Source: UBA4416 sp040387475
GTDB taxonomy: Bacteria > Bacteroidota > Bacteroidia > B-17B0 > Aurantibacillaceae
Assembly (NCBI GenBank): GCA_040387475.1
Contig: JAZKDT010000035.1
Span: 98,605-162,604 of the forward strand
Direction: 5' to 3'
DNA length: 64,000 bases
Positions 8,167-16,798 of the stretch are shown here, one piece after another; position 1 is the stretch's first letter; each line of letters starts with the position of its first letter. The translations under genes were made by a program, and so were the position numbers. The notes beneath the pieces are model-generated. The model saw only the letters and a list, made by a program, of their open reading frames with translations, was not told the origin of the DNA and searched no databases.

Positions 8167-8625
8167 ATGGCTCAAAAAAATTCATCTCCAAAAAAGCCGG
8201 CTACTCAACTCAAGAAATTAAATTTTTTGATAGGTGAATGGCACACCAGCGGAAAAGTATCGAAAGCCTCGTCCGGCTCATCCAAAATAATCCGGGGGAT
8301 GGATACCTATGAATGGATCTCCGGAGGATTTTTTATACTTCACCGGGTGGATGTATTTATGGGGAATAAAAAGACGGAAGCTGTAGAAATTATTGGTTAC
8401 GATGAAATTCGTAAATGCTATTTTATGAAGTCGTTTGACAGTGAGGGAGCATCCACAACGATGTATGCTGAGTTAGAAAAACCCCGCATGTTAAAGTTTG
8501 GCGATAACCAGATGAGATCCGTTTTGACCGCTCAAAAAGATGGTCATTCGATGAGCGCCAAATGGGAGTTATCTAAAAACGGAAAAGCATGGAAGTCATG
8601 GATGAAACTTGAGTTTGAGAAATAA
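8167..8625 (+). CDS. DUF1579-like protein
   Basis: The 152-residue protein has no signal peptide and starts with a lysine-rich tail. The core begins LKKLNFLIGEWHTSGKV, continues GMDTYEWISGGFFILHRVDV and EIIGYDEIRKCYFMKSFDSEG, and ends MSAKWELSKNGKAWKSWMKLEFEK. This is the DUF1579 pattern (opening L-x-x-L-x-G-x-W and later Y-D). Such proteins are predicted to have a small beta-barrel fold of lipocalin type, with no established substrate. It starts 22 bases after the lipoprotein gene and may be cotranscribed with it. Confidence 0.7.
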   Translation: MAQKNSSPKKPATQLKKLNFLIGEWHTSGKVSKASSGSSKIIRGMDTYEWISGGFFILHRVDVFMGNKKTEAVEIIGYDEIRKCYFMKSFDSEGASTTMYAELEKPRMLKFGDNQMRSVLTAQKDGHSMSAKWELSKNGKAWKSWMKLEFEK

Positions 8626-8649
8626 TATATAGTGGAAATCCTTTAGAGA

Positions 8650-9939
8650 CTAAAACCGTTGTTTATACAGATAGCTGGTACCATCATAATCTATATGATC
8701 TTTTAAAATATAATAGATGTCGCTGTTGTACACCTGTATCTTATCGGCAAATTCGTTGTACAATTTAATTGCCGGAAATAATTTCCCTGTTGCGAGATCA
8801 ACCTTTCGGAGATATTGCCCTGAATTAAATTTAAATAAAACATACACCTGCGACGTTACGCGGTCAAACACAAATTTCAACCCGTGAAAGGTGGCGTAAT
8901 CTTCTCCCAGGTTTATAATATGATCCGGCTTGCCATCTTTTGTAAAAAAGTGAATCTGTTTTTCGTAAATATCAAAGATCACCAGCGTATCCCTTACATT
9001 AAACACGGGCGTGTAAATTTTGATGTAGATAGCCTGGTAGGGAAATAAGATGTCGGTGGGCGAGTACCGCACACCGGGCGTTTTCTTTCTTTGTTCCTGG
9101 TAATTTAATTCATCGTTAAACATAACCACGGTCCGTTTATCGTATGTTAACTTTTTGATATCCATACGAGTTTGCTTTTCAATTTTATACACGATGGCTG
9201 CGTTGCTATTCACTTTAACTTTTACGCCTTCTCGTTCAAACGTGTAGGAAGGATTAAGTGAGGTGAAGAAATAGTTTTTATCTATTTTAGTTGTACAAGG
9301 TGCTATAGTACTATCAAACATTCCTCGCGATACAGCGGGCAAAAAGGTAAATGTGCTATCTGAATTGAGATACACCTGCCGCGCAAAGGTTTGAGACAGA
9401 AGATGAATATTGCCCAGACAATCTAAAAACAATTCGCCATTTTCTTCGCCCGTTATTTTATGGCTGTACTTTATTTTGTTTTCGGCATTTCCCAACATAA
9501 GGTTGAATCCATTTTGGCCCATATAATGCGTGACTAATAAATACGCCTGGCCTGGTAAAATAAAATAGTCCTCTACAAAAAAGCGTTTATTTTGTATGAC
9601 CGCCGATCTTTTTTCGGAACTAATTTCTACCTCTGCCAGCTCAAACGCTTTTTTGCTTAATACAATGTTCAAATCAGGCGAATCGCTTTTTTCTAACGTG
9701 AGACGAGTCTCGGCGTAACCTAGTTTTTTAAATATTAAATTAAACTGTTTACTAGCGGTTACTATTTTAAAAATTCCCAGCGAGTCGGAAAGCACAGTTC
9801 GTTCGTTGGCATTTAGTGTAACAACCACCTCTGATATCGGCCTTTTAGTATCATTATCTGTAATGGTGCCTTTAATAATAGTTTGACTGAACAGCAAGGA
9901 GCCGCTTAGTAATATCAAAACGCAAAAGAGAGATCTCAT
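8650..9939 (-). CDS. Exported protein with N-terminal carboxypeptidase-regulatory-like domain
   Basis: The signal peptide (MRSLFCVLILLSGSLLFS) leads into TIIKGTITDNDTKRPISEVV, a CarboxypepD_reg-like beta-sandwich at about residues 20-95 that is common at the N-terminus of Bacteroidota envelope proteins. The remaining ~330 residues are rich in beta strands and aromatic residues, with repeated segments like NSDSTFTFLPAVSRGMFDS and ITFFTKDGKPDHIINLGED, perhaps a propeller. There is no TonB-dependent plug or barrel, so this is not a SusC-type receptor. It converges on the DUF1579 gene with a gap of 24 bases. The function is unknown. Confidence 0.65.
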   Translation of the reverse strand: MRSLFCVLILLSGSLLFSQTIIKGTITDNDTKRPISEVVVTLNANERTVLSDSLGIFKIVTASKQFNLIFKKLGYAETRLTLEKSDSPDLNIVLSKKAFELAEVEISSEKRSAVIQNKRFFVEDYFILPGQAYLLVTHYMGQNGFNLMLGNAENKIKYSHKITGEENGELFLDCLGNIHLLSQTFARQVYLNSDSTFTFLPAVSRGMFDSTIAPCTTKIDKNYFFTSLNPSYTFEREGVKVKVNSNAAIVYKIEKQTRMDIKKLTYDKRTVVMFNDELNYQEQRKKTPGVRYSPTDILFPYQAIYIKIYTPVFNVRDTLVIFDIYEKQIHFFTKDGKPDHIINLGEDYATFHGLKFVFDRVTSQVYVLFKFNSGQYLRKVDLATGKLFPAIKLYNEFADKIQVYNSDIYYILKDHIDYDGTSYLYKQRF

Positions 9940-10137
9940 AAGAAAATAAAAAAGAGGGCGGGGAATGTTTATGAAAGTAAGGAATAATTTGATTGGTTGA
10001 GTGGTGGCGAAAAAAATAATTGTAGGCGTTTAAATAGCCATGCAACCGTGGTAATATAAATTATTGAATAAGGTGGTTCGTCATAATGGGGAAGCTCGAC
10101 GACGCTATCTCATGCCTGGCATATATCTTCTGTGTTT

Positions 10138-10178
10138 GAGATTGCCTCCCGATAGCTATCGGGACCGTTCGCAATGAC
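10138..10178. repeat. Intergenic palindromic repeat (REP-like)
   Basis: The sequence runs GAGATTGCCT, then the perfect 16-base palindrome CCCGATAGCTATCGGG at 10148-10163, then TTCGCAATGAC. Its outer parts GAGATTGC and CGCAATGAC match arms of the repeat at 14141-14212 between murC and ftsQ, so this is a shorter or truncated member of the same family. Such GATTGCTTCG/CGCAATGAC elements recur in Bacteroidota intergenic regions (from memory). Confidence 0.6.
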
Positions 10179-10191
10179 GGTCTAAAAACAA

Positions 10192-10217
10192 AAACCCTCA
10201 CATCTCTGCAAGGGTTT
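10192..10217 (-). terminator. Hairpin terminator downstream of ftsZ
   Basis: AAACCCT at 10192-10198 pairs with AGGGTTT at 10211-10217 across a 12-base loop. Reading on the minus strand the stem is followed by TTTGTTTTT, so it fits a rho-independent terminator ending the dcw transcript. T-runs on both sides would allow it to work in both directions. Confidence 0.6.
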
Positions 10218-10249
10218 CTTTTTTTATTGGTTGTAATTAATCTAAAAAA

Positions 10250-11842
10250 CTAGTCTACGTTATCGTGTAAAAAAGAGTTGTTCGGGCGGATCTCGTTGTT
10301 CTCGCCTAAAGTGTAACGCGATACCTGTGAATCTTTAGATGGCGTTGAGCTGTTATTATCTAAGTTCACTTGCTTGCGTTGCCATGCTGATGTTTTTTCC
10401 AGGTCATTTAAGCCTTCCGGCGTTTTCATTTTCAAGGTTAACTCTTTTAATTTTTTGATACGCTCCTGTGCCAGGCGAATTTGTTCTTCGCGGCTGTTGC
10501 TTTCGTAATTGGTTGGTGTTTCCTCCTCTTCTTCGGTAGAAATATCGTTGATCACAAATTCAGCTTTTGGCGTTTCATTGATCAGTTCATTTACTTCGTT
10601 AATGAAAGTTGCAGGCGTTTCAGTTATTTCTTCCGTTAAAGAGTAAACAGTAAAAGCCGGTTTCTCTTCTTCTTTAATTTCATTCACGATAGGAGTGATA
10701 GTATCTTCTACTTTAGGAATGATAGGCGCTTCTTCTTCTGTTTTTGTAAATACAAACGGCTCAGAAGTCTGTATCTGATCAATGATGGTTGTTTGAACAG
10801 GTTCCACTTTAGCAACCACGGGTTCGTCTAATTTAACGATTTTACGTTCCTGAAAAGTTGGCGCTTCGTAACCTGAGTTCATTTTACTGTTAAAGCCCGT
10901 TGCAATAATGGTTACCGATACGTTATCACCTAAAGAAGGATCAGTGCCATAACCTGTAATCAATTCGGCTGTTCCACCGGCTGCTTCCTGGATAAAATCA
11001 GTGATCTCGCCAAACTCATCCATTTCAATATCATCGCTTCCGCTCATGATATTTAATAACACGTGGCGTGCACCCGAGATATCATTATCGTTTAATAAAG
11101 GAGAGATCAATGCATTTTCAACGGCGCGTAAAGCACGTTTTTCGCCGCTGGCAATCGCAGAACCCATGATAGCCACACCGCTATCCTGCATCACGGTTTT
11201 TACATCATTAAAATCCACATTCACGTGCATGTGTAAGCTGATGATCTCCGCAATTGATTTTGCTGCGCTTGTCAATACATTATCCGCATGAGCAAATGCT
11301 TCGGTCATTTTTAAACTTCCGTAGATATCACGTAATTTATCGTTACCAATAACGATTAATGTATCCACGTATTTTTTCATTTCTTCCAACCCTTTTTCAG
11401 CCTGCTCTCTGCGTTTTTTTCCTTCAAAAGAAAAAGGAATCGTCACGATACCAACCGTTAAAATACCTAACTCTTTTGCGATGGATGCAATTACCGGAGC
11501 AGCTCCTGTACCGGTACCACCACCTAAACCAGCTGTGATAAATACCATTTCAGTATTGTCTTTTAAAAGATCTTTGATCTCTTCAATGCTTTCTAAAGCA
11601 GAGTCGCGACCCACTTCAGGTTTTGCACCGGCGCCTAGTCCTCTGGTTAAAGAGTTGCCTAACTGGATTTTATGAGGGACAGGGCTTTTGCCTAAAGCCT
11701 GTTTATCAGTATTGCAGATAATGAAATCAACCCCTTTAATTCCTAAACGGAACATGTGGTTTACGGCATTGCTTCCGCCGCCACCAACGCCAATTACTTT
11801 AATAATTGAGCTTTCTTCCTGTGGTAATTCAAATTGCATCAT
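10250..11842 (-). CDS. ftsZ: Cell division protein FtsZ
   Basis: FtsZ is the tubulin-like GTPase that assembles the division ring at mid-cell. The GTP-binding domain occupies about residues 13-320; GVGGGGSNAVNHM is at 18-30 and the tubulin signature GGGTGTGAAPV at 107-117. The linker from about 330 to 500 is long and acidic, and the C-terminal peptide RPNNSFLHDNVD is the conserved Bacteroidota tail for partner binding. At 530 residues it is longer than the enterobacterial protein because of the linker. Two ATG codons stand at the start (MMQFEL); the choice is not critical. It follows ftsA after 106 bases and is the last gene of the dcw cluster, before a hairpin terminator. Confidence 0.98.
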   Translation of the reverse strand: MMQFELPQEESSIIKVIGVGGGGSNAVNHMFRLGIKGVDFIICNTDKQALGKSPVPHKIQLGNSLTRGLGAGAKPEVGRDSALESIEEIKDLLKDNTEMVFITAGLGGGTGTGAAPVIASIAKELGILTVGIVTIPFSFEGKKRREQAEKGLEEMKKYVDTLIVIGNDKLRDIYGSLKMTEAFAHADNVLTSAAKSIAEIISLHMHVNVDFNDVKTVMQDSGVAIMGSAIASGEKRALRAVENALISPLLNDNDISGARHVLLNIMSGSDDIEMDEFGEITDFIQEAAGGTAELITGYGTDPSLGDNVSVTIIATGFNSKMNSGYEAPTFQERKIVKLDEPVVAKVEPVQTTIIDQIQTSEPFVFTKTEEEAPIIPKVEDTITPIVNEIKEEEKPAFTVYSLTEEITETPATFINEVNELINETPKAEFVINDISTEEEEETPTNYESNSREEQIRLAQERIKKLKELTLKMKTPEGLNDLEKTSAWQRKQVNLDNNSSTPSKDSQVSRYTLGENNEIRPNNSFLHDNVD

Positions 11843-11948
11843 GGTATGTAGATTTTTGTTGTTTTTAATTCTTGTTGTTTGTTTTATTTGTTTACACTTC
11901 GAGTCCGCCAGTGTAACAGGTCTTTAATCTTATGTCTTTAATCTGGTT

Positions 11949-13310
11949 CTACTCAACATCGTCGCTCATCCAATCCTTCGCTTTGCTGATTAAGGAGTCA
12001 AAAAAGTTTCCTACTTTTTGTTTTGAATGACCTGTTACTTTTTTCTCAGCTTTTTTAGTAGCTGCTGTTTCCACAACAACCATTTCTTCAACTTGTTTAG
12101 AAGAGTTGGTTCCGCGTTTCAATTCGCGTTCGTATTTCTCAATACCTTTCATCACTAAACCTACACCTGTGGCATACATCGGATTTTTTAATTCATCATC
12201 AGCGCCTGCTAAATGTTCGTTTGGTGTACCAATGCGGCAATCCATGCCTGTAGTTAACATAACGAGTTGGGGTAAGTGTTTTAATTGGGAACCACCGCCT
12301 GTTACTACGATGCCACCAGCTAATTTGCGTTCGAATCCAGAAGACTTAATTTCGAATAAAACGAATTCTAAAATTTCTTCCATACGCGCCTGGATAATTT
12401 GCGCCAGGGTATTTACAGAGATCTCTTTATGCGGACGACCTCTTAAACCAGGGATCGAGATCACCTCGTTCATTTGATTTTCCTGCGCTAAAGCAGAACC
12501 GAAACGCATTTTTAATTGTTCAGCCTGTGTTTTGATGATACCACAACCTTCTTTAATATCGTCGGTAATGATGTTTCCACCAAAAGGAATAACAGCCGTG
12601 TGACGGATAATGCCGTCATAAAAAATAGCCACATCGGTTGTACCACCACCGATATCCACTAAAACCACACCCGCTTCTTTTTCTTCGTCACTTAAAACAG
12701 CATCGGCACTGGCTAAAGGCTCTAAGTGCAGATCAACGGTTGTTAATTTAGCGCGGTCAACACATTTAAAAATATTTTTTACGGCAGAAACCTGTCCGGT
12801 TATGATATGGAAATTTCCTTCTAAACGAATGCCTGAATGCCCGATGGGATTACGGATGCCGCTTTCGTTATCAATGATATATTCCTGTGGGATCACGTGA
12901 ATAATTTCTTCACCAGGGCTCATTACCAAACGGTGCATATTGTCGATCAATTGATCTACGTCATTTTGGGACACTTCTTCATCCAAAGAACGGCGTGTTA
13001 CCATGCCACGGTGTTGCATACTTTTAATATGTTGTCCGGCAATACCTACAATGACTTCCTCAATATCAATATTAGCTTTATCGCCGGCAATTTTAATAGC
13101 CGCTTTAATAGACTCAATGGTTTGCTCAATATTAGCAACCACACCGCGGTGTACGCCCAGTGATTCGGATTTACCGATGCTTAAAATTTCCACTTTACCG
13201 TGCGCGTTCTTGTAACCAACGATCGCGGCGATCTTAGTTGTTCCGATATCCAGTCCTACAACTAGTTCAGCATTTTCCGGCATTTGTTTTCCTGTTTGCT
13301 TATTGTCCAT
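11949..13310 (-). CDS. ftsA: Cell division protein FtsA
   Basis: FtsA is the actin-like ATPase that tethers FtsZ filaments to the membrane. The ATPase signatures are VVGLDIGTTKIAAIVG (about 18-33), VVLVDIGGGTTDVAIFY (about 215) and IVVTGGGSQLKHLPQL (about 335). The 1C subdomain is represented by VEQTIESIKAAIKIAG and neighbouring strands. After about residue 395 there is a lysine-rich linker and an amphipathic end (VGNFFDSLISKAKDWM) that should be the membrane-targeting helix. The 453-residue length fits. The start lies 3 bases after the ftsQ stop, so translation is probably coupled. Confidence 0.97.
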   Translation of the reverse strand: MDNKQTGKQMPENAELVVGLDIGTTKIAAIVGYKNAHGKVEILSIGKSESLGVHRGVVANIEQTIESIKAAIKIAGDKANIDIEEVIVGIAGQHIKSMQHRGMVTRRSLDEEVSQNDVDQLIDNMHRLVMSPGEEIIHVIPQEYIIDNESGIRNPIGHSGIRLEGNFHIITGQVSAVKNIFKCVDRAKLTTVDLHLEPLASADAVLSDEEKEAGVVLVDIGGGTTDVAIFYDGIIRHTAVIPFGGNIITDDIKEGCGIIKTQAEQLKMRFGSALAQENQMNEVISIPGLRGRPHKEISVNTLAQIIQARMEEILEFVLFEIKSSGFERKLAGGIVVTGGGSQLKHLPQLVMLTTGMDCRIGTPNEHLAGADDELKNPMYATGVGLVMKGIEKYERELKRGTNSSKQVEEMVVVETAATKKAEKKVTGHSKQKVGNFFDSLISKAKDWMSDDVE

Positions 13311-13313
13311 AAT

Positions 13314-14126
13314 TTATTTTTTTGTGCAAACCACTTGGTTTTTATATTTTATATTAATGGTTGAGTATTTATTCCATCCATCTGTTTTATTCAATCCTTC
13401 GGTGTAAAATAATTTTAGTTTCTTAAATTTCTCTTCAATATCAATGGCTTCTCCAAAAACTATTTTATGATTTCCGATCGAAGGATATAACTCCAACTCT
13501 TGATCATTCGTTACATTTATTTGATGTATCAGGCTCAACAGAACAGAATCTTTAGCGATGTAAGTGGAGATGGCGTAAATGTCGTCCAGTACACTAATGG
13601 CTGCAAATTTTTCGTTCTTACTAATGTTATCTACCGGAACCATGTAACGGGTAGCATAGGGTTCGTTTATAAATCCGGTTGCTACGATCACGCGGGCCGT
13701 ATATTTGTCATTTAGAGGCATGAGTTTGGAGCGGTTGTCAATATAATAACTTTCGCCATCCATGTTCATCACTCTCACTACCGGCGTACGTTGCGTTACG
13801 TTCATGGTCACATCTCCGTTCACATCTACTGCTATATCAGCATTTTCAACAGCAGGATGTGAGTTCAATGCTTTTTCTAAACTATTTACATCAATACTTT
13901 GAAGAGGTGCATTTAAAATAGAATCTTTTCTTTCATTAAAAAACTCTTTAACGTCTTCCTCATCGATGAACGTATTCACTTCTGTGTTGTTTACGGTAAC
14001 CAGTAAATTTTGCACAACAACAGCTTTTTCTTTTGTGCCAACAAAAGCTAAAGATGCCATCAGGCCTGATAATCCAATAATCCAAAGAACGATGATAAAT
14101 ATTTTCTTAAAATTTATTTTTTTCAT
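13314..14126 (-). CDS. ftsQ: Cell division protein FtsQ/DivIB
   Basis: FtsQ is a bitopic periplasmic protein that links FtsL/FtsB and the septal synthase to the ring. A single membrane helix lies at about residues 9-30 after the basic start MKKINFKKIF. It is followed by an alpha/POTRA-like region (VNNTEVNTFIDEEDVKEFF, then SLEKALNSHPAVENADIAVD) and by a beta domain starting MNVTQRTPVVRV. Sequence conservation in this family is low, but the fold order and the position between murC and ftsA make the call secure. Length 270 is normal. It is separated from murC by a 93-base spacer filled with a palindromic repeat. Confidence 0.9.
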   Translation of the reverse strand: MKKINFKKIFIIVLWIIGLSGLMASLAFVGTKEKAVVVQNLLVTVNNTEVNTFIDEEDVKEFFNERKDSILNAPLQSIDVNSLEKALNSHPAVENADIAVDVNGDVTMNVTQRTPVVRVMNMDGESYYIDNRSKLMPLNDKYTARVIVATGFINEPYATRYMVPVDNISKNEKFAAISVLDDIYAISTYIAKDSVLLSLIHQINVTNDQELELYPSIGNHKIVFGEAIDIEEKFKKLKLFYTEGLNKTDGWNKYSTINIKYKNQVVCTKK

Positions 14127-14140
14127 TTTTGTTTTTACTC

Positions 14141-14212
14141 GTCATTGCGAACCTAGTGAAGCAATCTCATACTTAGGGCAGATTGCTTCGGTCGTCCCTC
14201 CCTCGCAATGAC
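14141..14212. repeat. Nested palindromic repeat between murC and ftsQ
   Basis: Outer arms GTCATTGCGA (14141-14150) and TCGCAATGAC (14203-14212) are perfect inverted repeats. Inner arms GAAGCAATCT (14158-14167) and AGATTGCTTC (14180-14189) are also perfect. RNA from either strand would fold into a long hairpin. It fills most of the 93-base spacer inside an otherwise tight operon, so it may affect transcript stability or termination between murC and ftsQ. Confidence 0.8.
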
Positions 14213-14219
14213 GGGACGT

Positions 14220-15614
14220 TTAATTTTCCTTCCCTTTTTTCAACAACTGTTCAATCGGTCCGATCAAACTGTCAATATCTCCTGCTCCTAATGTCATCAC
14301 TACCTGCGGCTGATGCGTTTTTAAAAATTCAAGTACATTCTCTTTCTTGACTAAAAACTTTTCCTTACAGTGCATTTTGTCGAGGAGCATTTGTGAGTTG
14401 ATTCCTTCTATTGGTTTTTCACGTGCCGGGTAAATATCCAGTAACACACATACATCCAACAGATCCAGGCTTTCAGCAAAACCGTCTGCAAAATCACGGG
14501 TGCGTGTAAATAAATGCGGTTGAAAAATGCCTGTCACTTTTTTATCCGGGTACAATTGTTTAGCAGCGCCAATGGCAGCTCTCAATTCCTCCGGGTGATG
14601 GGCATAATCATCAATGTATACAACCGATTTCGTTTTTACACGGTAATCAAATCTTCGTTTCACTCCTTTAAAAGAACGTAAGGCTTTGTTTATCACATCG
14701 CCCTTAATACCTAATTGTTGCGCAACAGCTACTGCCGCTATCGAATTCTCAACGTTATGTAAACCAGGTAAGCCAATGGCTACGTGGCTTACAGGCTCTA
14801 TCGGACTATTAATGTTGTAACAAAATTCACCATCAATAATTTCAATAGAATTTGCAGAGTATTCAGTATCTAAATTTAATGAGTAGACAAGTCGTTTATC
14901 TTTGAGTCTCAAATCGTTATCAACATTTTTTTTAACAATCAGGAAGCCGTCTTTTTGCACCTGCGAAGCAAAGTCAGTATACGTTTTAAGCATGGCATTC
15001 GCATCGCCATAAATGTCCAGATGATCGGCGTCAACGCTTGTTATTACAGTGATGTAAGGGTGTAAGGTGAGAAAAGACCGATCGTATTCATCCGCTTCCA
15101 CAACCACATAAGCGTTAGGATCCTGGGCGTCGCCCAACAGCAAATTGGTATGATAGTTTTGTGAAATACCGCCTAAAAAAGCAAAACAGTTGATGCCTGC
15201 TGTTTTTAAAACGTGTGCCGTAAGTGTAGTAGTAGTGGTTTTCCCGTGAGTACCGGCAATAGCAATGGTTTTAAATTGTTTAGTGATCTCGCCCAGTACC
15301 CAGGCACGTTTTTGCAATTGGTAATGGTTGTTTTGAAGATATATGAACTCTGCATGCTCTTTAGGAACGGCCGGCGTATATATGATCAGGATCTCTTCTT
15401 TTTTATAATGAGAAAGCAAATCTTTCAAAAAGCCTTCATCCTCATTAAAATGCAAGGTAGCGCCTTCTGCCTGTAATTGTCGCGTGAGCTCGGTTTCTGT
15501 TTTGTCGTAGCCATATACCGTTTTGCCGTAATGATTAAAGTAGCGAACGAGGGCGCTCATGCCAATACCACCGGCTCCCAAAAAATAATATAATTTATAA
15601 TCAAGTATGTTCAT
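14220..15614 (-). CDS. murC: UDP-N-acetylmuramate--L-alanine ligase MurC
   Basis: MurC adds the first residue, L-alanine, to UDP-MurNAc with ATP. The N-terminal Rossmann-like domain carries FLGAGGIGMSALVRYF (about 12-27). The central ATP-binding domain has AGTHGKTTTTTLTAHVL (about 119-135) and VVEADEYDRSFL with metal-binding acidic residues. DYAHHPEELRAAI (about 326) marks the C-terminal domain typical of MurC. Length 464 fits. The start codon overlaps the murG stop by one base (TAATG on the minus strand), which indicates translational coupling. Confidence 0.97.
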   Translation of the reverse strand: MNILDYKLYYFLGAGGIGMSALVRYFNHYGKTVYGYDKTETELTRQLQAEGATLHFNEDEGFLKDLLSHYKKEEILIIYTPAVPKEHAEFIYLQNNHYQLQKRAWVLGEITKQFKTIAIAGTHGKTTTTTLTAHVLKTAGINCFAFLGGISQNYHTNLLLGDAQDPNAYVVVEADEYDRSFLTLHPYITVITSVDADHLDIYGDANAMLKTYTDFASQVQKDGFLIVKKNVDNDLRLKDKRLVYSLNLDTEYSANSIEIIDGEFCYNINSPIEPVSHVAIGLPGLHNVENSIAAVAVAQQLGIKGDVINKALRSFKGVKRRFDYRVKTKSVVYIDDYAHHPEELRAAIGAAKQLYPDKKVTGIFQPHLFTRTRDFADGFAESLDLLDVCVLLDIYPAREKPIEGINSQMLLDKMHCKEKFLVKKENVLEFLKTHQPQVVMTLGAGDIDSLIGPIEQLLKKGKEN

Positions 15615-16729
15615 TAAGACGGTAACGAGTAGTTGGCTAATTTTAAAACTTCGAGGGCAATCACATTTGCCGAATTTGGAAAAGCCATTTGGCTGATGTT
15701 GTTTGTTAGTGTAACCTGTTGCCCGGTATTATTGATCAGGGCAGTTGCGGTAGCGATGAGTGTGCTATGTGCTTCATGATCTTTTACTAAAATGGCGGCC
15801 TGTTTGCTAACCAATGCCATCGCGTTTTTAGTTTGGTGATCTTCGGCTACGTTAGGAGATGGCACTAAAATACTTGGCATTCCGATGTTACATAGTTCAG
15901 AAACCGAACTTGCACCGGCGCGTGAGATCACAATATCTGCTGCCGCGTAAGCGAGGTCCATACGTGAAATAAATTCTAAAGCATACATGTGTTTTTCCGA
16001 AAAAGCTTTGGTTTGTTGTGCTGCCATGGCATAATAGCTTTTCCCCGTTTGCCAGATCAGTTGAATATTATTGTCGGCCAGTTTTTGTAAGCCGGATCCC
16101 ATGGCTTCGTTGATGGTTCTGGCACCAAGGCTTCCACCAATCACCAGAATGGTTTTTTTAGCTGGATCCAGTTTAAAAAAGTTCAGTGCTTCTTCACGAT
16201 GCAGCTTTACGTCTTTTAGATCCTGCCGAACCGGATTACCGGTTAATAATATTTTATCCTTCGGAAAAAACTGTTCCATACCTTCGTAGGCTACGCAAAT
16301 TTTGCTGGCTTTCTTAGACAGTAATTTATTGGTGATACCTGCGTAAGAATTTTGTTCCTGTAATAGTGCAGGAATACCTTTAGATGTAGCAGCTCTTAAT
16401 AAAGGACCGGAAGCATAACCGCCTGTACCTACAACCACATCTGGTTGAAATTCTTTGATGATTTGGCGGGTTTTTAAAAGGGATTGTATGATAAGGAATG
16501 GTAATTTTAAATTGGCAAGTGTTACTCTGCGTTGCAGGCCGGCAATTTTAACTCCGATGATCTTGTAGCCGGCAGCCGGCACTTTTTCCATTTCCATTTT
16601 GCCCAACGCACCAACAAATAAGATCTCAGCCTGTGGCACTAATTTTTTTATCTCATTAGCAATAGCAACCGCCGGAAATATATGTCCGCCCGTGCCGCCG
16701 CCGCTTAATATGACTTTTAGTGGTTTCAT
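15614..16729 (-). CDS. murG: UDP-GlcNAc--lipid I transferase MurG
   Basis: MurG transfers GlcNAc onto lipid I to give lipid II at the inner face of the membrane. The glycine loop SGGGTGGHIFPAVAIANEI (about 9-27) and the second loop VIGGSLGARTINEAM (about 196-210) bind the nucleotide sugar and membrane substrate. ISRAGASSVSELCNIGMPSI (about 264) is the family's UDP-GlcNAc-binding helix. Length 371 is typical of GT28 enzymes. A 69-base spacer containing an inverted repeat separates it from ftsW upstream. Confidence 0.97.
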   Translation of the reverse strand: MKPLKVILSGGGTGGHIFPAVAIANEIKKLVPQAEILFVGALGKMEMEKVPAAGYKIIGVKIAGLQRRVTLANLKLPFLIIQSLLKTRQIIKEFQPDVVVGTGGYASGPLLRAATSKGIPALLQEQNSYAGITNKLLSKKASKICVAYEGMEQFFPKDKILLTGNPVRQDLKDVKLHREEALNFFKLDPAKKTILVIGGSLGARTINEAMGSGLQKLADNNIQLIWQTGKSYYAMAAQQTKAFSEKHMYALEFISRMDLAYAAADIVISRAGASSVSELCNIGMPSILVPSPNVAEDHQTKNAMALVSKQAAILVKDHEAHSTLIATATALINNTGQQVTLTNNISQMAFPNSANVIALEVLKLANYSLPS

Positions 16730-16741
16730 ATTTTTTGTTGC

Positions 16742-16794
16742 TTCTCAACTTCACTCGAAGTGCCAACGTCTGTCGGTTCGAGCAAAGTCGAGAA
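16742..16794. repeat. Imperfect inverted repeat between ftsW and murG
   Basis: TTCTCAACTTCACTCGAA (16742-16759) is complementary to TTCGAGCAAAGTCGAGAA (16777-16794) with three mismatches. The element fills the 69-base spacer. Sequences of the type TTCTCGACT...TCGAA are frequent intergenic repeats in Bacteroidota (from memory). It is a second class, distinct from the GTCATTGCGA family. Confidence 0.65.
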
Positions 16795-16798
16795 CATT

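Larger units (their letters stand above)
9940..10249. other. 310-base spacer between ftsZ and the 8650 gene
   Basis: No credible gene is present. The spacer holds a palindromic repeat (10138-10178) and a hairpin terminator (10192-10217), listed separately. The part from 9940 to 10130 shows no recognisable structure. Confidence 0.6.

Noticed and set aside
12106..12477. Plus-strand frames inside ftsA, ftsZ, murG and ftsW
   Set aside because: They are antisense to well supported genes and have no motif or start context of their own.
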